In this document: positions 35,884 through 45,334 of the stretch, piece by piece
Layout: the number at the start of each line of letters is the position of its first letter
Position numbering within the stretch: the stretch's first letter is position 1
Program-made: the position numbers and the translations under genes
NCBI RefSeq assembly: GCF_002878395.1
Contig: NC_061122.1
Span: forward strand, 74,309,458-74,373,457
Origin: Capsicum annuum
Lineage: Eukaryota > Streptophyta > Magnoliopsida > Solanales > Solanaceae
Direction: 5' to 3'
Length of the DNA stretch: 64,000 nt
The notes under the pieces: model-generated
Seen by the model: only the letters and a program-made list of their open reading frames with translations
Databases searched by the model: none
What the model was told of the DNA's origin: nothing

Positions 35884-37329
35884 ATTCTTGATGTAATTAA
35901 TGAGGTATTAAGGGTATAATTGTGTATTATGTTTGTATGAACATGTTTAGAGTCTTTAAGGTATGTTTGAAACAATTTAAGAGTTAAAATCATCACATAG
36001 GGTTTAGACAAGAAAAGTAGTGGTGCTAGCATTAGCTCTATTATGTTGTATGAACTAATGATTGTAATATTATATTTTAGAATATAATTGGGGGAGTTTT
36101 TGAAGAAAATTTAAGACCACAAATGGGAGCGAAATGTCAATGAGATAGGAGCAAATTGGGAGCGAAATGTCACCTTTGAGGAGGTGCCTTGTGTCGCACT
36201 ATCAAAACATGGGATGGTCTGTGTTCCTCACTCTGCAGGGATAGGTATCATTTCCTTATCCTTTATTTGGATAGTTTCTTCACCCCATAAGTTTTTTTTT
36301 GCACTTTCGGTGCAACCATTCTCCCAAGACATCCAAAATTTGATTTTGGATGTCTTTAAGTAAGGGGTAATATTGTAAATACATATGTTATGTACAGGGC
36401 ATCCTATGCAAGATGTAATAAAACGATGAAATTAGTAATTTTCTAAAATTATATCTCATTTTGGAAAAATATCTGATTGGAGTGAATAGAAGGCATCCAA
36501 GGGCTCTACACTAGGATTCTTTCTTCTTTACTTCGGTTTTCTTGTAGTTTTTAGTTATCGATTCTATTATGGTGATTCTTTGTAAGACTATGAGTGGATA
36601 AAAACCCTAATTCTAGGGTTGATTGTATGAACATGAATGTGTAATTATAGTCTTACACTTTGTTTATATGTTTTTCAAGTCATGTGACTATTCTTGCATT
36701 CTTGTTTTACTATTACAAAGAGTCATGAACTTTAGGGTAAATCTAAGTCTCAAAACGAATTGACCATAGGAGTGGTGTGATGGAATTAATAATAGACTGT
36801 GTTGATCGTATCTCTTATTATTACATACTAATTGTTAAAGGATCATTTGTGGGTAGGATAGGGATATAGCTAAATGCCCAACTTGGTTAGTGCAATGGGA
36901 AGATAGCTTAATGCATCTAAATTAAAGACTCTAATCCCTGCTCAGCTATGTTATAAGATTAATTTAGGTAGATGACTTAGAGGATAACCATTCCCAAGTT
37001 AGAATATCAACCATGTAGATCAATAATCATGACAAACATCAGCACCATTAGAAATCATTGTTATGCATGAATGTGAAGTAAATACCTCAACCCTGGAACT
37101 CTCCACCTATTTTTTAAAATTCAAACATCATATCATTGAGTTTTGTATTTCAATTAAAAACAACAAAACTTCTACATTTATTTGGTTACAAATCACACGT
37201 AAATAAACTTCAATAATAACACTTCAACTGGATAGTGTGCTAATCAACAAGTCTATATGGGATCGATATTCATCTCTTAAGAGTTACATTATACTTGGGT
37301 GACCACATATTTTTATGAGTACAGTAGCA
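35884..37329 (+). repeat. 3' LTR of element G, second piece
   Basis: Resumes with ATTCTTGATG and runs to AGTAGCA at 37329. It matches the complement of the two B LTRs, for example AGTGGTGCTAGCA and GGGATCGATATTC near the end. No PBS follows; instead the minus-strand gag of element B begins, so this is a 3' LTR. Confidence 0.8.
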
Positions 37330-37659
37330 AGCAACATCCACTGCTATTGAAACTGCCAAGGTTTAGCCTGATTATTGTTGCATGAATAATTAGAATGACT
37401 CTCCCAATTGTGATTGTAGGCATTACCATAATTCTAATTTCCTTTTTTTGCATTGCCTTTAATATTTACTAACTCCTAATTTTCTCTACGTAAGTACGCA
37501 GAATTACTATTACCTAAAAAAATTTCACACAAAGTTTAAACCTGCAGAATTACATTAACTTCAGCCTAAAGTTGATTCACACTTAATTTATTGAACTGTC
37601 ATTATTTTATTTTGAAATGATGCCAACTAAGGAGCCAATGTAGTAATACTATCTCCCTC
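37330..37659 (-). pseudogene. Element B gag, downstream part
   Basis: The minus strand contains NYGNAYNHNWESHSNYSCNN and AKPWQFQ, corresponding to the Asn/Tyr-rich stretch after the gag core in TAT/Athila elements (family: YSNTYNPGWRNHPNFSW). It is bounded by the G LTR at the left and by inserted element D at the right. Its upstream part lies at 51189-52034. Confidence 0.75.
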
Positions 37660-39114
37660 TGTAATGCCCGATAATACCCCCAAGGACATCACACGGTGCT
37701 TAGGATCACAAGTGATCCCAAGCTAACCCTTGTTCGAGCATAACTCATGAGCAACTGAATAAAATACATAAATCCAAAAGAAATAAGCAGAAGAAATGTA
37801 GTTAGCTGAACATCTTCAAAACAAAACTATTAAAACTATTACAACTTTAGTTATACAAAACAAAACTGAAATCAAATACATTAACTCTACTGACTGTCTA
37901 TGAAGCCTCTACTAATATTGACCATAGGTAACCAGGACATAACCCCATCTATCTCGAATCAATATAACTGAATAAAGAACAAAAGATGCTACTAAAACTA
38001 TGATTAACTCAATCCCTAGAATCAAAAGGAGTCATCACCTATTGACTGAAAGCTTTACAATATATAATTATGAGGTATGGGCTACAACTAGTACCTACAT
38101 TATGAGACAATATAGCACATAGATATATATGCGGATCAGTATTTTTGGAATATACTGAGAATATGGGGGTGAATGCATAACTATAAACAATAACTCAATG
38201 TAGTTATAGATTTTTAAATACTGCATACTAAATACAAATGGCTTACCTTGAGCATGAAAAAATAAAGTTGAGAAATCGTAAATATGAGTAGTAAATCATA
38301 ATGATAAACTTTGTAAGCTACACCACTTAGTGCTAAAATCTTTTCTTTTAGTCTATCTTAGGGAGGTTTTTCTAATCGACATACACCATGTGAGTTATCA
38401 TGGTGTCCAATGTCTTATCCTCCAATATTGGGGGAGAGTCGTCCAACCCTTGCCACCAGAATAGGACCTAATATAAAGTGATCACCATTTGTAACTTTAT
38501 CTATATTGGGAATAAGCTGAATCAATGTTGTCTCATAGTTTAGGGCATGTGACATTGTACACACTCAGTGCTAAATACTACTCCCATATTACTTAGGGCT
38601 CATACTGTTGAAAATCTACCTAAAAATAGTATAAGGATTTATAATGAAAATTAGTTATGCTTCTCTTTGCTTTAAACTGTAATCAAAATAACAAATGTGG
38701 ATTCCATATCTTAGATTAGGATTAAACCATCAAAGAAACTTAAAATCACAGTCTTCTTGAAATCTCAAACTCATTTTTGGTATAAACTTATCAAATAACA
38801 TTTAAGAGGATGATCTTTTTGAAATCTTTGCACTTAAGCTTATGTATTAAAACCCATGATTTAAACTCATGAAAAATCATAACAAAACTTCATGCTAAAT
38901 ATAAATCTTGAAATACTTTAGCAATCTCAAGTCAAGACAGTGCAATATCATTCATAATTATAAATCTCATAAGTTAAAACATAAACATAAGCACTTATTG
39001 ATATACTTGCATCTCTAAATCTAATGCTAATCACATGTTTCAAGAATATAGAAACTTGGTTATGATTCCTAATTCAAAACAAGAAAATAGAATCTTAAAA
39101 ATCATATAATTTGG
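37660..39114 (-). repeat. 3' LTR of element D, left piece
   Basis: Begins TGTAATGCCCG and matches 48983-50480 (for example CAAGTGATCCCAAGCTAACC). Cut by the CACTA element at 39114. The missing end is at 44626-45334. Confidence 0.9.
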
Positions 39115-39119
39115 CACTA

Positions 39120-39260
39120 CAAAAAAGGCTTATTTTATGGAGGTTTAATTGTGGGGGTCAGTATTAACCTCCGCAAATTTTATTGAATTGTGGGGGTTTG
39201 TGTAACCTCCTTAAATCTATTATAATTGCGGTGATCAAAACTCCTACTACCTTTAAAAAA
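39120..39260. repeat. Left subterminal repeats of CACTA E
   Basis: Short direct and inverted GTGGGGGT / ACCTCCGCA words appear at about 39150-39245. Similar words (GTAGGGGTCTTGACCCC, GCGGGGGTTTTAACC, GTAGGGGTTGGCGACC) occupy 44350-44575 at the other end. In En/Spm such motifs bind TNPA and are needed for transposition. Confidence 0.7.
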
Positions 39261-39479
39261 ATTAAGTGCAAACTTTTTTAATATTTTAGCACCATTTTTT
39301 AATGTTTTGCTCATTTTGTCAGCGTAATATTTGCTCACCCTCAATTTTTCCCTCAAAAGCCCTAATCAATCTTTTCCCTCATTTTTGTAAATCAGTATTT
39401 ACTCAAATGAGAAGAATCTAATTAACTCATGAAGTACAACAATGAATTCAAGTTGCGAGAATGATTTTGTGCTTGTATA

Positions 39480-40060
39480 TTTTCTTGTATTCAAAGTTTC
39501 TAATCATCATTTTCTCTTCAATTCAGTGCATTTTTGATGATTTTATGATATGGGTTTTGCTTAATTTTGTGTAAATGGTGCTACTTTTTAGTTTGATGTT
39601 CATTTTCTCAGCGGGGTTTGTTTAATTTTGTTGATTTTGTGAGATCTTATACTTCAAATACTGAAAAATTAGCAATGAAATGCTTATTTTCTCTTCTACC
39701 CAGTTCATTTTTGGTGATTTTATGGTATGCGTTTGATTCAATTTTGTGTTTTTTTTGGTTTCTTGCACTATGTAAAAGGTGATAGTTGTTAGCTTGAAGT
39801 TCATTTTCTCAGCGGGGTTTGTTCAATTTTGTCAATTCTTTGCAATCTTGTTCTTTGACTATTGAAAATTTAGCTATCAAAAAGTATGTCATGCTCAATT
39901 TCTCTTTGACCTATTTCATTTTTGGTGATTGTATGATATGGGTTTGCTCTGTTTTGTGTCTTTTTTTCTTTCTTGTAATGTGTAATGGTGATTTTGTGAT
40001 ATAGGTTCTGTTTAATTTTGTTGTTTTTTTACGATCTTGTACTTGGAATGTGGCACAGTT
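39480..40060. repeat. Tandem repeat of about 200 bp, nearly three units, in CACTA E
   Basis: The phrase CATTTTCTCAGCGGGGTTTG occurs at 39600 and again at 39802. GATTTTATGATATGGGTTT-like words occur at 39535, 39715 and 39925. A third, partial unit ends near 40060. It lies upstream of the gene exons, in the place of a promoter or 5' untranslated region. The small frames here have no family content. Confidence 0.8.
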
Positions 40061-40664
40061 ATTTTCATATTTGCTTAAACATATGACTGCTTCACATCAA
40101 CCCAATAAATTTACTGGAAAAAAAATAAATAATTGATTTGTGATTACCTACTACTTCAAAAGAAAACTGAGGCCAAAAGCCAAGTCCCCAATAGGCCACT
40201 TTCCCAAGGTCTCCAAGTAAGTAAACCTAAGAGTCTTAGACAAGGTTGCTATTGTCTCCAACCACGTAGTAGGAGCCTATATAAGACTATTGGTAACCCT
40301 ATTAACTCCTAGTAGAGCATGATCTTAGCTGCTGCTCCCATATTTTTTGTTATCATAATTCGTTGTTGGAGAAGATTGCAACTTCTTATTTAACATATAA
40401 TATAATAGAGCAGCAACACCTACTGCAGTGGTGATAGTTGTGGTCGCCATCTATTTCCTAAACCTATTTTTTAGTAACAAATACATAATCAACTTCATTA
40501 GAATTCAATACAGTATCTCTAATAAAAAAATCTCATCTTTGTAATGACATAAAACCAATGTAGTAACATTTCATAATTACAAGAATGTAAAAGTCTTTAA
40601 TTACCAGAATATAATTCTCTAATCATGTGTTCACTAAAGAAAACTCTTGATAAATTAACACAAG

Positions 40665-43600
40665 AGAGGCAATGGGACATTTTCAAAAATATGGGGTGCA
40701 AGGAGACTTAAGTTGTGGGAGAAGACCTCTGACCCGCTTAAGAGAAGATCTGAACTTTTGGCTAATGTTCCTAGTAGAATTTCACTACATAAATGGACTT
40801 CTTATGTTGATTATCATTTGGACAATAAAACGTAGGTATGTTCTTAAATACTTCATTTGGTGCTGAACGTATTATTTGTATATTGAATTCAATTATTTCT
40901 TTTCAAGAAAATGTGCAAGAAAAATGCTAAAAGTCAAAAGAAACAAACTATTCCACATGCTGGCAGCTCCAAATCTAACGCGAGAAGAAGTGATGAAATG
41001 GTGAAATATATTTGCTCACTATATTTTAATTTAGTTTATTCTACATGAACCTATCTTAATTTGTTAAGTTAATTTTGTTTGTAGGTGTTTGAGACTGGAC
41101 ATAATCCTGGAAGAGCAGAACTTTATCTTGATACTAATAAGAAAGAAGATAGATCATATGTTAATGAGGAAGCAAAAGAGATTTGTGTAAGTACTGTTGT
41201 TGAGCATCACTTAATAATTTTCTGTGTTTGAATGATTTTCTGTGTCTGCCAGCAGTTTGAGAACTTCTAGTTTGGTGCTGGTGTTGGTTTTTTGTACCTT
41301 GTTCAAAGTTCTTTTCTTGTGATTGTTTCTGTGGTTATGATGGTGCGGGGCTTAAACGTGTATTTCATTGTTGCTAGTTAAGTCACTGCTATCTACTTCC
41401 AATATTCGTGTGGAAACTACAATAGTATTTACTAAACCTTTTTGTTTGAAAAGGTGATTATCTGTAACTAGATTAAATTAACATAATGTCTATGTATATA
41501 CATATAAAATTAAATTCATCTACTGAACCTTACATTCAAAAGAGAATGGCAACAGGTAAGAAATATTTAGAACAAGATAGAGTAAATAACTGATGTGATG
41601 AAGTATCGAAAGTACATGTCTAACTTTTCTTTTCTAGTTTATAAGAAATCAAAATATATTTCAAAGTATATCATAAAATTCTGTCATAAAGAAACAAGTC
41701 TAATTTGATAGCAGTGACAAAACTCGTTCTACTTTCTATTGGGACAAGACATTATGAAATGCTCAGCATTAACTAATACAATACATAGATTTCAAAAAAT
41801 CTAACACCTAGATATAAGTTTTCGAACAAGCTAACACCTAGATATAAGTTGTAAACTTTTTGGGTTGAACAGACCAGTCACAAGCAACATACTAGTGACA
41901 AGATTAATATGTTGAGCTATAGGTGAACAAGATTCTGCTTTGCTGCAGATTTTGAACTATATTGCCCAGTCTCCCTGCTTTTCTCTATATTCCTACCTTT
42001 TTTCTCTTTCCCTTTCTCTGGTTGAGGTTGAAAAGCTGACACAAATAATATGATATTGAGTTTCTGTTCTATCGATTTATCTCTGATTAATCGATCAGCT
42101 TAATTATGTAGATTGGAGGCACACCTGCATTTATTTGTCGCCTATTGGAGCTTGAATATTTAGATGGGGACTGTATGACTACTAATTCACTTTGTTGGTT
42201 ATTCGATACCTTGTTATTGAACGGTCATCTAATAATTATTTGGTACTTAGTTTACTGTGCGGTGTTTTATTTGTAGTTATGGGAAAGACTCTTTCTAAAA
42301 ATGCAACGCTATTTTTTTCTTTAGCTGAAGGTTAGGTAAGCCTATCTTCCAACGGCTGCATTTCTGTAGTAATGTGTTTGTCATGGGTTTGTTTCTTGCA
42401 ATGAAAATTAGGGAGAAAATACTTACTTTTGTCTGTCTTTTTATTTCCAAGTGCATTTTCAGAAAAAGTCTTTCCCGTGACTACAAATCAAACCGCACTA
42501 CCAAACAATTATTAGATGACCGTTTTACAATAAGATATCAAATAACAAACAAAGCGGATTACTAGTTATACAATCCTCATCTTTATATTCAATCTCCAAT
42601 AGGTGACCGATAACTACAGGTGTGCCTCCAATCTACATAATCAAGATCATCGATTAATTAGAACTTAATAAAAAAATGAATGTCTATATTAACAGAAGCT
42701 TCTCATCCACTCAACAGACAGAATACTTGTTCAATAGTTTCACTTATTTTCTTTCCTATCCCATTTTTATCCAAAATAAGCTCCCAAACTTATTTAGAGG
42801 CTTTCTCGAGCACATTAAAAATTGGGCAAACAGAGATCAAAAACAAAAAAAATGGCAACCAAAAATAAAAAGGACAATGTCAAACCAAAATGAGAATAGT
42901 GTTTATTTACTCGTTCAACCAATCATATCTGAAGCATTTAAAATAGGAAAAGGCATTGATACTCTCATTTTTTGCGGATGAAAATTTGTCAAATCTCAAC
43001 TGAGATGGTGCCGACAAGATTTCTTGGGAAGAATTCTGGTATAAATTAAGAAGAGTAGTGGCAAGCACTTGGAATTTATAGCATCATTGCATCCTAAGCA
43101 GGGTGTGTAGAAGCAATGATCCTGTCCAAGTCCTTGTAAATATATAAGAACAGATTAATTTTCGATAAATTTAAATATTGCACAAGATTCAGTTTCCTAT
43201 CAAATACTCTGCAAATGAATAACATTGATTAAGATCAAAGAACTTATTTATTAAACCTTTTTGTTAGAAGAGGTGATTATTTTCTACTTGATTTCACTAT
43301 TGAGTCCTACAACACGTATGTGCTTGGACTGTCCCCCCAACCTCAACCTTCCTTCATCTTATTTTTTCTGGATGCTTTGCTGGCCTCATTTAGGTAAACT
43401 TTTTATCTCTTGTTTATTTTTTGCGGTCTTCTTTAATTATCCATTACTAATGGAAGTTATAGTAAGGTTGTTGTGTTTTACTATATATATAAAAAAATTG
43501 AACTCCCAATAAATCAAATAACCATGGACGAGTCTGAAGTTTCTCCCAATGATGTTGTTGATAAGGTACTAGGAAAAGAGCATTTTGAAAGGGTGAGGTG

Positions 43601-44042
43601 CTTAGGATTAGGATTTGTTCCTAGAAGATCCTTTAAGCAAGCACATCTTCATTTTGGTGGTATGAGTTCTGAGATTAGTAATAGTTCATGTCCATCCAAT
43701 TGCCAAGAAAACTATACTCAAATGTTAAATGTTCATAAGCAAAGCTAAGAGAACTACAAAGAAATAGTGAATTCCCACAATCTAATGATAAACGCTTTCA
43801 AGGAATATATGATGATGAAAGAAGGAACGATACCTGAATAGTTTGTAGAAATTTTCACTTATCCTGTGGTAAATAGTTTTCTTGAATTACCTTTTTCATT
43901 TGAAAAAAATTAAGTTGATATAAAATAATTAGCATTAAAAGACCTTAAATAGTTACTATTTTTATTTATACTTTTGCAGCCAAGTGATGCATCTAGTGGA
44001 CCTCTTTCGGATGTGAACGGAAGATCATTTGGTGATAGTTAA
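40665..44042 (+). CDS. CACTA accessory protein gene (Transposase_24 / TNPA-like), multi-exon
   Basis: Exonic pieces on the plus strand: about 40665-40830 (KRRSELLANVPSRISLHKW and SYVDYHLDNKT); 40908-41000 (KKNAKSQKKQTIPHAGSSKS, ending RRSDEM); 41085-41186 (VFETGHNPGRAELYLDTNKK, then VNEEAKEIC); about 43524-43748 (VVDKVLGKEHFERVRCLGLG); and a last exon at 43980-44042 ending with a stop. Introns after exon 2 (GTGAAA...TTTGTAG) and before the last exon (...CTTTTGCAG) look normal; exons 2 and 3 join in frame. The pattern N..KQ.IPH.GGSKS, F..TH, NEEAKEI and VLGKER..RVRGLG is that of plant Ptta/En/Spm transposase-family proteins. These bind subterminal repeats. Other splice sites are uncertain. A 1.8-kb insertion-like segment separates exons 3 and 4. 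Confidence 0.72.
41426..43292. other. Segment bounded by about 50-bp direct repeats inside the CACTA gene
   Basis: TATTTACTAAACCTTTTTG.TTG.AAAGGTGATTA at 41426-41474 recurs at 43242-43292 with few changes. About 1.77 kb lies between, including the foldback at 42083-42662 and short duplicated words (CTAACACCTAGATATAAGTT at 41799 and again at 41829). Origin could be a segmental duplication, or capture of foreign DNA; nothing in it is recognisable as a host exon. Confidence 0.65.
42083..42662. repeat. Long inverted repeat (arms about 220 bp, loop about 146 bp)
   Basis: Left arm 42083-42305 and right arm 42452-42662 are reverse complements over most of their length: ATGTAGATTGGAGGCACACC in the left arm against GGTGTGCCTCCAATCTACAT in the right, and AACGGTCATCTAATAATT against its complement at about 42505. 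A transcript would form a long imperfect hairpin. No TIR/TSD typical of a known MITE family is evident. Confidence 0.85.
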
Positions 44043-44244
44043 TCTAGAGATAATCATTGAAGTTTTATGTAATTGTATTAGTAATTATGACAATGTTATT
44101 GAATAGTTGGAGTAGTATTTTGTGTTTATATCAAATTAGTCCTTAAGACTAATGACAACACTTTGTGGTATGTTTTTATGATCTAATATATTTTGATTTT
44201 TATTGTTATTAAGATGTATTTTTGTTTGATCCAAGTACAGTAAA

Positions 44245-44246
<2 letters not shown>

Positions 44247-44275
<29 letters not shown>
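44247..44275. repeat. (AT)n microsatellite
   Basis: About 14 uninterrupted AT units after the last exon of the CACTA gene. Confidence 0.95.
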
Positions 44276-44278
<3 letters not shown>

Positions 44279-44349
44279 TGTTAAATAATATTTAAATTTA
44301 AATAATGATCCTGGAGACTATAATTAATTTTTAAAAAAATTACCAAAGT

Positions 44350-44622
44350 GAATTGTAGGGGTCTTGACCCCTACCGTTTATATAGTATGAAAATATTGAG
44401 AGTTAGCTTAAGTTAACATATTGCGGGGGTTTTAACCGCTGCTAGTTAACTGCTGCTAACTGATTGTGATGATAAATCAAAAACCACCGTAAACTGATTG
44501 CGACGACTGTAATTTCGAGGCTTTTGAAAACCACCACGCTATCATTTTGTAGGGGTTGGCGACCTCCGTAATCTGCAAATATAACCCCCCCCCCTCCCCA
44601 AAGTGAGAAATTTTTTGTAGTA
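44350..44622. repeat. Right subterminal repeats and terminus of CACTA E
   Basis: Contains repeated GTAGGGGT / GCGGGGGT and ACCACCGTAA / ACCTCCGTAA words in both orientations, a C-rich run at about 44585-44599, and the terminal TTTTTTGTAGTA. It mirrors the left subterminal region. Confidence 0.75.
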
Positions 44623-44625
44623 TGG

Positions 44626-45334
44626 GCACAAGGGTGAAAACATACCCTTGTTCATAACCCCATATACCTTAATTGGTTGGATTTGAAATTGAAAGCTTGA
44701 CTTGGAAGCCTTGGAAATGTTCTTGAATTCTTTTCTTGAACTTCTTGGATTACAGAAGTTAGATTTTTGCTTATCATGAAGAAGGAGTAATGGAGTTCTT
44801 GGTTTTCTTGAGGAGAGGTTAGGATTTTATTGGAGAGAAAAGTAAATAATTGGGAAACTAATGCTCCTTGGGGACTTTAATTTTGTGTTTTGGATAGTGT
44901 TGGATGAGAAAAATGACCCAATTACCCTTAAATATGCAGAAATAAAAGCTGACAAAATAAGAGAGTGTGCTATAGAGCGTAGGTTGCGGGCTCTAAAGCA
45001 CCAAAATGGAGCATGAACCACGAGCTCTGGAGCTCCAAAATGGAGAGTGCGTAGCAGACTCATCACATGCTATTACTGCTTTGGACTTCAAAACATGCCC
45101 TTATGGTCATCCAACAATTCCAAAACTTACTCGAGATGTACCTTTGACACCCCCGATCTTGAATTAACTTTAAAATTGACATTCTAAGGTTAGGATGGTT
45201 CAGAATAAAATCATCAAAGCTTAGGAGCTTTAGAAATGACTAAGTCCCAACACTTTGTGAAATATTTTAAGTCTTGGACCTCTCTAATATGAAATATTGA
45301 GCTGAATTGAGTTAAGATATTGTGAGGTCTTACA
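44626..45334 (-). repeat. 3' LTR of element D, right piece
   Basis: Resumes with CACAAGGGTGAAAACATACC, matching ATAAGGGTGAGAGGATACCC at 50480 in the intact LTR. It ends TCTTACA at 45334, next to the polypurine tract. Confidence 0.9.

Larger units (their letters stand above)
24042..35888 (-). mobile_element. Ty3/gypsy chromovirus H (minus strand)
   Basis: Element with LTRs at 24042-26671 and 31724-35883, a degenerate initiator tRNA-Met PBS at 31708-31720, and gag, protease, RT, RNase H, integrase and chromodomain remnants in that order on the minus strand. The 5-bp target duplication ATTCT occurs at 24037-24041 and 35884-35888 (AATTCT counting one more shared base). It inserted in the 3' LTR of element G. 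All coding regions have stops, so it is inactive. Confidence 0.9.
39115..44622 (+). mobile_element. CACTA (En/Spm-type) DNA transposon E, 5508 bp
   Basis: Left end CACTACAAAAAA at 39115, right end TTTTTTGTAGTA at 44622 (last base mutated from G). The 3-bp target duplication TGG is at 39112-39114 and 44623-44625. The other LTR of D shows the empty site (AATTTGGGAATAAGGG at about 50470). Subterminal regions hold many GTGGGGGT and ACCTCCGCA-like repeats, the usual binding sites for the accessory protein. A gene with a Transposase_24-type domain lies inside; no TNPD-like DDE transposase could be read, so the copy is probably non-autonomous. Confidence 0.92.

Noticed and set aside
42374..42981. 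Plus-strand frames in and after the foldback
   Set aside because: They overlap the inverted repeat or its flank and are not needed to join the CACTA exons; no domain content.
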